Shown piece after piece: positions 17,519 to 25,682 of a DNA stretch of 64,000 nucleotides. Source of the DNA: Flavobacterium sp. ALD4. GTDB taxonomy: Bacteria; Bacteroidota; Bacteroidia; Flavobacteriales; Flavobacteriaceae. The notes under the pieces are model-generated. The model was not told where the DNA came from and searched no databases. It saw only the letters and a program-made list of their open reading frames with translations. A program made the position numbers and the translations under genes. The number at the start of each line of letters is the position of its first letter. The first letter of the stretch is position 1. The stretch lies in contig NZ_PJBJ01000023.1 of assembly GCF_002836475.1 (NCBI RefSeq), positions 186,001 through 250,000 of the forward strand, given 5' to 3'.

Positions 17519-19579
17519 TTAATTTAGTAACCGAATCAACTGAAATCGTTCTTTTTCGTCTAACTGAGGTAGAATTCTTTCAAACGAAAGTACCATTTCT
17601 TTATCTTTCAATAACTTTCGGATGTTATCTCTTCCAAATTTAGAAAATTGCCACATATGATGCGTTGTCGAACTTACCAAGTTTTTTAAAACAACATCAT
17701 TAATCAGATGAAAACCAATCAGTTTTTCCAAAGCTTTTTGACGTGTAATGGCCTCGTAATTGGTAGAGGAATAATTGATCAGCTCTGTCATCAGAGCTGT
17801 TTTGTCCGCTTCATATTCTGGAGTAGATAGCGCTAGTGAAAGCCATAACGTTTTTAGATTATGATCGCTGAAACCGATCCAATCTTTGGTTTTTTCCAAA
17901 TAGGCTGCTCGCTGCTCTGGGAAATTATTCCATAAAAAAAATAAAGCAATCTCCTGTGTCTGATACGATTTATCGTTTAATAAACTTTCATATTGCACTC
18001 TGAAATCCTCTGGAATTTTTGTCGTCGAATTAGCAACAGTTTGACGAACTTGTACATTGTTACTCGCTAGAGCCAACTCCAACAGCTGCTTTTTAGCCTC
18101 AAACTTTTCGTTTTTTAGCTGATCAACAACCGCTTCTTTTACCGTATAATAAGCCTCAGACTGAAGTATCGCTGTCATAAATTCTACTTTCTCTGACAGT
18201 GGTTTTTTCTTCAGCTTATCGAGTTCAAATAATAATTTTGAAGTTTTATTTTTATTCAATAACTCATTGATGATATTATAATTAAACACCGTAGACTCAA
18301 GCCATACTTTACTAAATTTATCCGTGTCAAAATCAGACACTTTATTCACTTCTTGAAAGAAATTCTGCGTTTTTACACTTTGAAAAGAATATTTTTCCAA
18401 GTAATTGCGTACCGCTTTTTTAAATGCTTTATCGCCTATTGCTTCATGCAAAGCGAACAATGCCCACGCCCCTTTTTGATAAAAGCTTAAGGAACTGGCT
18501 TTTTCATTAAGAACCGGAATTGTATCCGTTCGGGAAGCATATTTAATTTGCTGTGCTGTTTCGTATAATTTAGAATAAAAATAATCGTCTCCATAGATTT
18601 CTCGTTCTACCAATAAAGCATAGTAAGTAGCAAATCCTTCCTGTAACCAATGGTGTTTTCCGCTTTCGGCAGTGATTAAATCTCCAAACCATTGATGTGC
18701 CAGTTCGTGTGCGTTGACATTGGTATAATTACGGTCTTCAAAACCGGTGGAATCGACCACATACCTGCTAGAGAATAAGGTTGCCGAAGTGTTTTCCATT
18801 CCGGCATAAAGGAAATCACGGACGGGAATTTGCTTATACACTTTCCAAGGGTACTTCACCCCTATTTCCTTTTCCAGAAAATCAAACATTCGAACAGAAT
18901 AACGGTAAGCAGGTTCGTACCTCGCCGCATCTTTGTGTTCCAAGAATAACTCTAATCCAGTTCCGCATTTCGTTTTTTCCGTGTACTTATCAAATTTACC
19001 AATCGCCAGCATCAGCAGATAAGAACTCATGGGTTTTTGCATCCGATATTGCCACAGGGTCATGTTGTTGTTCGTCGTTTTCTTAGTCAATATTCCATTA
19101 GAAATCGCCTGATAATCCTGATTAAAAGCAAGCTCTATATTAAAAATCACTTTTTCATTCACATCATCAAAACTCGGAAACCAATTACTGGTATACTTCC
19201 CTTGACCCTGAGTCCAGATTTGCAAATCATCTGCAGTTTCAGAACCTACGAAATACAAAGCCTGCTTAGGTGTTGCTGTATATTCAAAACTAATTTCATT
19301 TCTACCTTTTTTTAACGGATAGATAATTTGTAATTCTTTCGCTGTATTTACAAAAGGCACCGCTAAATTATTAAGTTTTACGGCTGTAAAATTCATATTT
19401 TGTGCATCAATTTTTATGGTATCAATAGGTTTTAATACCTCCAACCAATAATGTAACGAACCCGCAACAGATTTCTCTTTTGCATCTAAAGTTAATTGAC
19501 CAGAAACCGATTTAAAATCAACAAATCTTGTCTGTTGGGCGCAAGCTAGCGAAGAGATTAAAATAAACAGGTATTTCAT
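17519..19579 (-). CDS. M1 family zinc aminopeptidase (secreted)
   Basis: This is a 686-residue metallopeptidase with an N-terminal signal peptide (MKYLFILISSLACAQ), so probably periplasmic or surface-exposed. The substrate-binding GxMEN-type motif is YAGMENTSATL near residue 255. The zinc site is HELAHQWFGDL near 290, with the third ligand in HHWLQEGFATYYALL about 18 residues on, giving the full HEXXH-x18-E arrangement. The C-terminal ~250 residues are helical repeats as in the ERAP-like domain. A -7 element TAACTTTG lies 27 bases upstream. The patatin gene follows on the same strand with no terminator between. Confidence 0.93.
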   Translation of the reverse strand: MKYLFILISSLACAQQTRFVDFKSVSGQLTLDAKEKSVAGSLHYWLEVLKPIDTIKIDAQNMNFTAVKLNNLAVPFVNTAKELQIIYPLKKGRNEISFEYTATPKQALYFVGSETADDLQIWTQGQGKYTSNWFPSFDDVNEKVIFNIELAFNQDYQAISNGILTKKTTNNNMTLWQYRMQKPMSSYLLMLAIGKFDKYTEKTKCGTGLELFLEHKDAARYEPAYRYSVRMFDFLEKEIGVKYPWKVYKQIPVRDFLYAGMENTSATLFSSRYVVDSTGFEDRNYTNVNAHELAHQWFGDLITAESGKHHWLQEGFATYYALLVEREIYGDDYFYSKLYETAQQIKYASRTDTIPVLNEKASSLSFYQKGAWALFALHEAIGDKAFKKAVRNYLEKYSFQSVKTQNFFQEVNKVSDFDTDKFSKVWLESTVFNYNIINELLNKNKTSKLLFELDKLKKKPLSEKVEFMTAILQSEAYYTVKEAVVDQLKNEKFEAKKQLLELALASNNVQVRQTVANSTTKIPEDFRVQYESLLNDKSYQTQEIALFFLWNNFPEQRAAYLEKTKDWIGFSDHNLKTLWLSLALSTPEYEADKTALMTELINYSSTNYEAITRQKALEKLIGFHLINDVVLKNLVSSTTHHMWQFSKFGRDNIRKLLKDKEMVLSFERILPQLDEKERFQLIRLLN

Positions 19580-19605
19580 TCAAGAAAATTTAATTAAGTA
19601 AAAGC

Positions 19606-19613
19606 CAAAGTTA
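19606..19613 (-). promoter_or_regulatory. -7 promoter element of the M1 peptidase gene
   Basis: TAACTTTG on the minus strand matches TAnnTTTG and lies 27 bases upstream of the peptidase ATG. Confidence 0.5.
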
Positions 19614-19638
19614 CAAAGGAATCAGGAACAAACAGAAG

Positions 19639-19646
19639 TAATTTTG
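19639..19646 (+). promoter_or_regulatory. -7 promoter element of the diphthine-ammonia-ligase-like gene
   Basis: TAATTTTG matches TAnnTTTG and lies 36 bases before the TTG start at 19682. It is divergent from the peptidase promoter, 26 bases away. Confidence 0.4.
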
Positions 19647-19681
19647 TAAGTTCACCAATAGAAATTTACAATATAAAAATC

Positions 19682-20416
19682 TTGAAAAACAAAGCCCTAT
19701 TTAACTGGAGCAGCGGTAAAGACTCTGCTCTAGCCCTTTATAAAGTCTTGCAAGATCCTGAATTTGAAATCAATTGTTTACTGACCAGCGTAAACCAAGA
19801 ATTTCAGCGGGTTTCCATGCATGGTGTCCGTGTAGAATTATTGGAACAACAGGCCAAAAGCATCGGATTGCCACTGGAGATCATGCAAATCCCAGAAATG
19901 CCGACGATGGAAGTGTATGAAAGCGTGATGCAGACAACATTGGGAAAATTGAAAAATCAAGGTGTAACCCACTCAATTTTTGGTGATATATTCTTAGAAG
20001 ATCTGCGTAAATACAGGGAAGACAAATTAGCCACTATGGGATTCGAAGGCGTTTTTCCACTTTGGAAAGTGCCCACCTATGATTTGATACAGGAGTTCAT
20101 TGGATTGGGCTTTAAAACCATTGTAGTTTGTGTCAACGAGCGTTTCCTCGACAAAAGCTTTGTAGGAAGGATAATTGATCAGGATTTTATCAACGATTTA
20201 CCTGAAAATGTAGATGTTTGTGGGGAAAACGGTGAGTTTCACACCTTCACTTTTGATGGTCCTATTTTCTCAAAACCGATTGATTTTAAAATTGGCGAAA
20301 TCGTGTATCGTAAATACGAAAAACCAAAAGAGGATTCCTCAAACACCGCCTGCGACTCTGATGCAACAGATGCGTTTGATTACGGATTTTGGTATTGTGA
20401 TCTGGTGGAAAAATAA
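19682..20416 (+). CDS. Diphthine-ammonia ligase-like ATP pyrophosphatase
   Basis: This 244-residue enzyme is of the adenine-nucleotide alpha-hydrolase type (Dph6/MJ0570 family). The PP-loop is NWSSGKDSALALY at about residues 8-20. SMHGVRVELLEQQAKSIGLP and FGDIFLEDLRKYRE are family segments, and CGENGEFHTFTFDGP near 180-194 is highly diagnostic. In eukaryotes and archaea the family amidates diphthine on EF2; bacteria lack diphthamide, so the bacterial substrate is unknown. The start codon is TTG: no ATG occurs in frame upstream, and the protein begins directly at the conserved KNKALFNWSSGKDS. Confidence 0.88.
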   Translation: MKNKALFNWSSGKDSALALYKVLQDPEFEINCLLTSVNQEFQRVSMHGVRVELLEQQAKSIGLPLEIMQIPEMPTMEVYESVMQTTLGKLKNQGVTHSIFGDIFLEDLRKYREDKLATMGFEGVFPLWKVPTYDLIQEFIGLGFKTIVVCVNERFLDKSFVGRIIDQDFINDLPENVDVCGENGEFHTFTFDGPIFSKPIDFKIGEIVYRKYEKPKEDSSNTACDSDATDAFDYGFWYCDLVEK

Positions 20417-20431
20417 CGGTTCTAATAAAAA

Positions 20432-20474
20432 AACTCCCAAGGTCAGAAGACTTCGGAGTTACTGTTTTTTTTTT
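20432..20474 (+). terminator. Terminator of the diphthine-ammonia-ligase-like gene
   Basis: AACTCC-C-AAG (20432-20441) pairs with CTT-C-GGAGTT (20451-20460), and a long T run follows four bases later. Confidence 0.75.
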
Positions 20475-20476
20475 TG

Positions 20477-20520
20477 CAAAGATTACTTAACCACAGCAAG
20501 GCTGATACAGCCAATCTTTG
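20477..20520. other. Nested hairpin structure downstream of the terminator
   Basis: The outer arms CAAAGATT (20477-20484) and AATCTTTG (20513-20520) enclose an inner hairpin GGCTG-ATA-CAGCC (20500-20512). No T run follows on the plus strand. It might be a processing or antiterminator element; no function is assigned. Confidence 0.4.
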
Positions 20521-20557
20521 ATTCCTTGAAAAAGAAAAAGTAAAAATAGTGTTGTTT

Positions 20558-21004
20558 TTAGACTTTCCATTTTGAAAAACTTATTTGTTGCAGACGCGTT
20601 TCGACATATTTTTTAAAATTGGCCAAAATAGCCTGCCATCCTTCTCTTTGCAATTCAATCCGATTTTCAGTTTCTGCTTCAAATAATTCTACCACCTTGG
20701 TTTTATCGCGCTCCTTTATGAAATTAATTTTTACTTTTCTTCCGTCGTCTGCAGTATACGTAATCTGTTCATGTATTTGAACTTCGTCATATATTCCACT
20801 AAAATCAAAACTGGCACTGCCGTCCTTGGATTCCATCTTATAGTGGAGTTTCCCCTAGATTCGTAAATCATTCTCTACCCAAGTAGCATGCCAATCCTCG
20901 GAAACTACATTCCACGTAACAATATTTTGAGGCGAAGTCCAATTTTTCCAAACCGTTTCTATTGGCGCATCAATTATAGCTTCCACCGTAATAATTATTT
21001 TCGT
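20558..21004 (-). pseudogene. SRPBCC/AHSA1-like domain gene, start codon lost and internal amber
   Basis: Read in one frame from an ACG at 21004 to TAA at 20558, the translation is a complete AHSA1-type SRPBCC protein. It starts KIIITVEAIIDAPIEKVW-like (actual IDAPIETVWKNWTSPQNIV), continues WHATWVENDLRI, hits TAG at 20855-20857, then resumes in the same frame with GKLHYKMESKDGSASFDFSG and GREGW-type C-terminal helix (ELQREGWQAILANFKKYVE). The family normally has LRxGGKF where the stop lies, so one glycine codon was replaced. ACG sits exactly where ATG is expected, and an ATG two codons upstream is followed at once by stops. Translation from the internal ATG at 20836 would give only the C-terminal two thirds of the fold. 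I read this as a recently inactivated gene. Confidence 0.8.
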
Positions 21005-21156
21005 ATTTTATTCCATAACGCTTTTTTTTTAAACACTTTACTGTAAAAGAATTTACTAACTTAAGTATAAATTTAAAACAAAATCTCCGAAACTATTCCG
21101 AATATTATCATACGAAACAGAACTAGAATGTATTTATTTTAAGAGTAATTAGCACA

Positions 21157-21192
21157 AAAAAACTCCGAAATCAACTGATATCGGAGTTTTAA
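21157..21192 (-). terminator. Terminator of the aminopeptidase P gene
   Basis: The arms AAAACTCCGA (21159-21168) and TCGGAGTTTT (21181-21190) pair perfectly. A/T runs on both sides make it bidirectional. It lies 46 bases past the stop. Confidence 0.8.
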
Positions 21193-21237
21193 TTGTACAA
21201 GTGAATCATAAAATCACTGTTTATGTATCTAAATATA

Positions 21238-22722
21238 TTAGTCTAAACTAGGCAAAGTAAAACCGTCGAGCACACTATTTTCTTTCATCAGCGCTTCAAT
21301 TTCCTCCGACTTTCTCGGAGCTTCCCCAGATAAGTTTACTGGCTCATTTGCTGTAACTAATATATCGTCTTCGATTCGCACGGCAATTCCCCACCATTTT
21401 TTATCACAATCACTTCCCTTAGGAATATAAATCCCTGGTTCTACCGTAAGAACCATACCAATATCAAATGTGTCGTATAGTCCCGGATCATGAACATCTA
21501 AACCTATATGATGTGAGGTTCCATGCGGAAAATAGACTCTTGACTCCTCTTCTTTCGCTATAATCCCCAGTTTCATTAAACCTGCTGTGATCACTTTCCG
21601 TGCTGCAATATCAGGCGAATTAAAGCTATTTCCCGGTTTTACAGTGGCGATTCCAGCTTCTTGTGCTTGATAAACTAAATCATAAATTAGTTTCTGCTCT
21701 GTCGAGAATTTCCCATTAGCAGGGATTGTTCTGGTTACATCGGCGGTGTAGCCGTGGTACTCCGCACCTAAATCCATTAAGACTAAATCATTTTCGACCT
21801 TCATTTTACTATTCTCTATGTAATGTAAAACACAGCCATTATTTCCTGCACCTACAATTGAAGGGTAGCCTTCAAACTCACAACCATACTTTTTATAAAC
21901 AAATTCATGAATTCCTTGTATCTCTGTCTCGGACATTCCGGGGTGCATCGCTTTCATTATTTCACGCTGTCCCATGGCTGAAATCCGAACTGCCTTAGTC
22001 AGTAATACTAATTCTTCTTTGGATTTAATCTCACGTAAACTCGCCATATACGTTTGTATCGACTGGGTATCGATAGTTACTTTTTTTTGAGTTATGCTTT
22101 TTTTATTTCGAAACTCATTCTGGAGATTGCGATCTATTTTTTGCTCTGCTTTTACGTTGTATCCCACTTGATTCTTAAATGCTTCTGCCAATTTATACAA
22201 ATCAGCTTCATCACGTTTCGAATCCCGGTAATCATCTTTAAATTCCTTAAAAAGAACCGAACTGAAGTCGGCATAATTGATGCCTGAATTCAAAAACTCT
22301 TTGCCGTTATAAGCGACGTCAAAACCTAAATTATTCTTGGCCCCTTCAGTGCCTAAACGAATTCCGGTCCATTGCTCTACTCGAGTATTTTTTTCTTGAA
22401 CATAAAGAACTTCATCATAGGTTTTCCTAGATTTATTTGTTTGTTCATTCGAGAAAATAACTAAAACCGAATTGGGTTCTTTGTATCCTGTTAAATAGAA
22501 AAAATCAGGATCTTGGTGATACACATAATCTACATCATTGGCTCTATTACGAACCGCATTGCCAAAAAATACAGCTACACTATTATTAGGCATTTTACTG
22601 CGTAGGGCAGCTCTTCTTTCTTTGTGGAACTGGGAAGTTAAGTAATCATTGGGAGTACCCGTTTGCCCGAAGGCAAAACAAACAAAAAAAATACTGATGA
22701 TAATGGAAAGTTTGAAATTCAT
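21238..22722 (-). CDS. Aminopeptidase P family protein (M24B), exported
   Basis: This dimetal peptidase removes N-terminal residues before proline. The 494-residue protein has a signal peptide (MNFKLSIIISIFFVCFAFGQ), so it is likely periplasmic. An N-terminal AMP_N domain covers roughly 30-190 (VAVFFGNAVRNRANDVDY, QDPDFFYLTGYKEPNS). The pita-bread catalytic domain covers about 235-475. Metal ligands are in LVLMDLGAEYHGYTADVTRT (two Asp), FPHGTSHHIGLDVHD (His), TVEPGIYIP (Glu) and VRIEDDILVT (Glu), so the active site is complete. It is monocistronic on the minus strand. Confidence 0.93.
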   Translation of the reverse strand: MNFKLSIIISIFFVCFAFGQTGTPNDYLTSQFHKERRAALRSKMPNNSVAVFFGNAVRNRANDVDYVYHQDPDFFYLTGYKEPNSVLVIFSNEQTNKSRKTYDEVLYVQEKNTRVEQWTGIRLGTEGAKNNLGFDVAYNGKEFLNSGINYADFSSVLFKEFKDDYRDSKRDEADLYKLAEAFKNQVGYNVKAEQKIDRNLQNEFRNKKSITQKKVTIDTQSIQTYMASLREIKSKEELVLLTKAVRISAMGQREIMKAMHPGMSETEIQGIHEFVYKKYGCEFEGYPSIVGAGNNGCVLHYIENSKMKVENDLVLMDLGAEYHGYTADVTRTIPANGKFSTEQKLIYDLVYQAQEAGIATVKPGNSFNSPDIAARKVITAGLMKLGIIAKEEESRVYFPHGTSHHIGLDVHDPGLYDTFDIGMVLTVEPGIYIPKGSDCDKKWWGIAVRIEDDILVTANEPVNLSGEAPRKSEEIEALMKENSVLDGFTLPSLD

Positions 22723-22938
22723 CTCTTATAAATTAAGGTTTCTGATAATCAATAGAATTAATTACGGAGTAGTAAATATAAATCGTTTTTGCATCTAAAC
22801 CATACGATTTACTAATTCATGAGTAGATGTAAACAAACTATTTTAAATTCAGTTTAAAAAAAAATGCTAATTCGCAGCATACAAGGATAGTATTTTGCGA
22901 ATCAGCAGTTAGTCTATTTTCAAAAGGCATCTCTTAAT

Positions 22939-23487
22939 CTAAGTCATTTCTTCATACATCTTCAACAATTGTGTCACTGTGTTCCAGTTTCTAATTGTTG
23001 CCGTTAGGTTTAGTTTTTTCTCAATGTATTTCTGATCTAATCTTGTTTTCCCAGCCCCGACAGCATATTTAATAAAAATCCGATTGCCGTCTAGATGCGC
23101 TTCATCAGGTTTAAATTGGCTAATTTTCAAATCATTGATATTTTCAGAACGAAGCTCTTTAGACACAAAAGCAACGTATAATTTCTTCGTATCTACTTCT
23201 TTTTCTTTCAAAAAAGGATTATTGGAGAAACAAGCTTTAAGATCTGCCGCATTGAGAATGATTACTGGCACGTCACCACCAAAGACTTTAAAAATTTCCT
23301 GCTTGATGATAAAACCCACTTTGGCGGCATTTTCTTCTTCTGTGGTTACAAAAACATTCCCTGATTGGATATAAGTTTCCACTTTTGTAAAACCAATGTT
23401 TTCCAATGTTGTTTTTAGTGCGTCCATTTTTATCATGTTGTGACCAGAAACATTAATGCCACGAAGCAGTGCGAGATGGGTTGTCAT
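22939..23487 (-). CDS. DUF1697 domain-containing protein
   Basis: This 182-residue protein matches the DUF1697 family, recognised by the start THLALLRGINVSGHNMIKM and by the segments VETYIQSGNVFVT, KIDxxxLN-like HLDGNRIFIKYAVGAG and the terminal TIRNWNTVTQLLKM. The family is widespread, often acquired horizontally, and has no established activity. It has its own complete promoter with both -33 and -7 elements. It ends in TAG. Confidence 0.9.
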   Translation of the reverse strand: MTTHLALLRGINVSGHNMIKMDALKTTLENIGFTKVETYIQSGNVFVTTEEENAAKVGFIIKQEIFKVFGGDVPVIILNAADLKACFSNNPFLKEKEVDTKKLYVAFVSKELRSENINDLKISQFKPDEAHLDGNRIFIKYAVGAGKTRLDQKYIEKKLNLTATIRNWNTVTQLLKMYEEMT

Positions 23488-23509
23488 TTTATATTTATTT
23501 TGAATGTTC

Positions 23510-23541
23510 CAAAGGTATTGTGTTTATCCCAATTTACACAA
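23510..23541 (-). promoter_or_regulatory. Promoter of the DUF1697 gene
   Basis: On the minus strand a TTG -33 (23539-23541) and a TACCTTTG -7 (23510-23517) are separated by 21 bases. The -7 lies 23 bases upstream of the ATG. Confidence 0.65.
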
Positions 23542-23915
23542 TTTCTTATTTTATAAATAATGAGGAAAGTCCTGCAAACGATTAAATCAAAGTAAAGAAG
23601 TGTAGTAACGTGATTTAGTTTTGAGACATCAAGTAATTATGTACGGTCTAAAACCATATTTCCACTTTCAATCTAGAATACAAAAAGAGATAATACTTTT
23701 TTTTAAAAGTTCAAGAAAGAGATTGGAACTTCATAATATATTGAGCTACTCTGCAATTATATTTTTTAATTCATTTTAGAGTAACGCTATTATAAATATA
23801 GTAGATAAGGTATTGAAAGTACTTCGTTAAAAAGATATAACGAGGATACATGAAAGATAATAATAGCTTAACTGGGTCTTTAAAGAGAAAAAAACACAAC
23901 ACTTTAGTTTCCTAA
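23542..23915. other. Intergenic region, at most a 46-codon ORF
   Basis: A plus-strand ORF of 46 codons (23639-23779, starting MYGLKPYFHFQSRIQKEI) follows a -7-like TAGTTTTG at 23616-23623. It resembles nothing I know and may be chance. No other signal was seen. Confidence 0.2.
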
Positions 23916-23955
23916 AATAAAAAAAGAGGCTGCGATTTGGGAAAAGACAGCCTCT
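23916..23955 (-). terminator. Terminator of CAP-lipoprotein gene 1
   Basis: AGAGGCTG (23925-23932) and CAGCCTCT (23948-23955) form the stem; the A run below 23925 gives a T run on the minus strand. The same structure recurs after CAP gene 2. Confidence 0.75.
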
Positions 23956-23975
23956 AACTAAAAAAAATAAATGAA

Positions 23976-24479
23976 TTATATTTTTGCAAATATGTTGGTA
24001 TAATATTTTTTACCAGTGACAGCATTTTCTCTTATTGAAATTCCAAAATGAGTAAAATTGCCAACCATATTTTCTTTGTGACCTGGACTATTCAACCAAG
24101 CATTTACTGCTGCTTGAGGACTACTATAATTATAAGCTATATTCTCGCCTACTGTTTTAGCTCCAAGGGTTTTTATAATATTTTCAGAACGGTTTACAAA
24201 ACCATCATGATTAACTACATTATTAGTGATCATGTAATTATTATGACCTTCTGATTCACCAGAGATGTAATTAATTTTTTCTAATGAACTAAGACCAATA
24301 CTTACTCTATAGTTGTTTATCAGTTTCATAGTTTCCAATTCACTACTGCTGTAACTGTAGTTCACAACAACTTGTGCTTTTGCTTCTACTACAGATGCTT
24401 CAGAAGCATCAGAAGAACAGGAATTTAAAGTGAATATAACTGCTGCTAGCATTACGGCACGGAGTAAATTTGTTTTCAT
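23976..24479 (-). CDS. CAP (SCP/PR1-like) domain lipoprotein, copy 1
   Basis: This 167-residue protein is an exported lipoprotein: the signal ends in the lipobox LNSC (Cys about residue 21), followed by SSDASEAS. The CAP domain covers about 45-167. Cavity residues are visible: HNNYM and NHDGF (His), TVGENIAY (Glu) and AWLNSPGHKENM (His). Bacterial CAP proteins are secreted and often of unknown activity; some bind lipids or act on the cell wall. It is one of two tandem paralogues. Its own promoter, with -33 and -7 elements, lies 80 bases upstream. Confidence 0.9.
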   Translation of the reverse strand: MKTNLLRAVMLAAVIFTLNSCSSDASEASVVEAKAQVVVNYSYSSSELETMKLINNYRVSIGLSSLEKINYISGESEGHNNYMITNNVVNHDGFVNRSENIIKTLGAKTVGENIAYNYSSPQAAVNAWLNSPGHKENMVGNFTHFGISIRENAVTGKKYYTNIFAKI

Positions 24480-24558
24480 AATTTAGTAGTTTAAGTTTAA
24501 AGTAGATTGTGGGGCAAACTTCTTTAATGTTGTTATTAGTATGTGTTCTAATTCTTGT

Positions 24559-24590
24559 CAAACATACATACAATTCCGTTAAAACTACAA
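24559..24590 (-). promoter_or_regulatory. Promoter of CAP-lipoprotein gene 1
   Basis: On the minus strand TTG (24588-24590), a 21-base spacer and TATGTTTG (24559-24566) form a complete Bacteroidota promoter. The leader would be about 75 bases. Confidence 0.55.
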
Positions 24591-24913
24591 ATATCATCGA
24601 CGAACTACATGTTTTTATTTAATAAATAGTATTTAACTTACTTTTACAACAATTAAAAGTTAAAAATATTTAGTTTTAAACTATCAGAGTATACTATTCT
24701 TTCATTTACTCTTAAAATAAGAGGCAAATTATTAGTACTCAAATTAAACACAATGTGAGAGCTTTTATCATATTGCTTATTAGGCAATTTTATTTATGAA
24801 ATATTGGATATAATCTAGAGGAAATTACTTTTCACCTTAGCGCTTAGCGCTGAGAGAATAACACTTGCTGAAATAAAATGTGAATTATGATAAAACAGCT
24901 ATATACTTCCCAA
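24591..24913. other. Intergenic region between the two CAP genes
   Basis: No ORF was seen. The only structured motif is a short repeat TTAGCGC-TTAGCGC near 24839-24852, containing two self-complementary AGCGCT hexamers. Confidence 0.3.
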
Positions 24914-24953
24914 AAATAAAAAAAGAGGCAGCAATTTAGGAAATGCAGCCTCT
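24914..24953 (-). terminator. Terminator of CAP-lipoprotein gene 2
   Basis: AGAGGC (24924-24929) pairs with GCCTCT (24948-24953), and the stem can extend across one mismatch. The A run below gives a T tail on the minus strand. Confidence 0.65.
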
Positions 24954-24973
24954 CATTTAAAAAAATAAAAAAA

Positions 24974-25513
24974 TTATATTTTTGCAAATATGTTGGTATA
25001 ATATTTTTTACCAGTTCCAGTATTTTCTCTTATTGAAATTCCAAAATGACTAAAATCACCAATTATATATTTTTTGTGAGCTGGACTATTCAACCAAGCA
25101 TTTAGGACTCCTTGAGGTGTACTATAAACATCAGCTACATTTTCAGCCACTGATATGGCACCTAAAGTATTCATTATATCTTGAAATCGCACATTAAAAC
25201 CATCATGACTAAGTGTATTAGTAATAATCATATAGTTATTGTGTTCTTCTGCCTTTAAGGAACTAAAATTGTTTTTTGTTAAAGAATTCAAACCAATACT
25301 TACTCTATATGCATTTATTAAGTCCATAAGTTGGATTTCAGAAGTAGTATAAGAATAGTTAAATAAATCAGATGGGGATTCTTTAAGTCCTTTTTTTGCT
25401 AATGCTGTGGATTCATCTGATGTTGTGAGAGTTTCATAAGGATCAGCAGAGCAAGAATTCATGGCAAATAGTACTGATGCAAGTAATAATACGAACAGGG
25501 ATTTTAATTTCAT
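24974..25513 (-). CDS. CAP (SCP/PR1-like) domain lipoprotein, copy 2
   Basis: This 179-residue tandem paralogue of copy 1 has the lipobox MNSC (Cys about residue 21). The CAP domain repeats the same order: EEHNNYM, LSHDGF, SVAENVAD and AWLNSPAHKKYI. The usual Gly before the last His (SPGH) is Ala here (SPAH), and the linker after the Cys is longer and more acidic. The four cavity residues remain, so it may be functional. No clear promoter was found. Divergence is concentrated in the N-terminal half. Confidence 0.9.
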   Translation of the reverse strand: MKLKSLFVLLLASVLFAMNSCSADPYETLTTSDESTALAKKGLKESPSDLFNYSYTTSEIQLMDLINAYRVSIGLNSLTKNNFSSLKAEEHNNYMIITNTLSHDGFNVRFQDIMNTLGAISVAENVADVYSTPQGVLNAWLNSPAHKKYIIGDFSHFGISIRENTGTGKKYYTNIFAKI

Positions 25514-25682
25514 TAATTTTTGCAGTAGGTTAATTACAAATCAGTCACAAGAATAACTGAATTATATATTTATTAATTTATTGTGTTTTAATAGTTTCTA
25601 AAACTACCTTTTTTGCCGACAAAACCCTAAAAAAACCGACAACCGACACTAAATTAACAATTAACCATCTCTTTTTCTTACA

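Larger units (their letters stand above)
23916..25513 (-). repeat. Tandem duplication of a CAP-lipoprotein gene with its terminator
   Basis: Two units, 23916-24479 and 24914-25513, each hold an AAAATAAAAAAAGAGGC terminator hairpin, an identical stretch at the gene's 3' end and a CAP-domain lipoprotein gene in the same orientation. Identity is highest at the C-terminal coding end (TGKKYYTNIFAKI in both) and fades towards the N-terminus. Confidence 0.8.

Noticed and set aside
22150..22240. TTCGAATCC-like tRNA T-arm sequence
   Set aside because: It lies inside the aminopeptidase P coding sequence and no cloverleaf can be formed around it.
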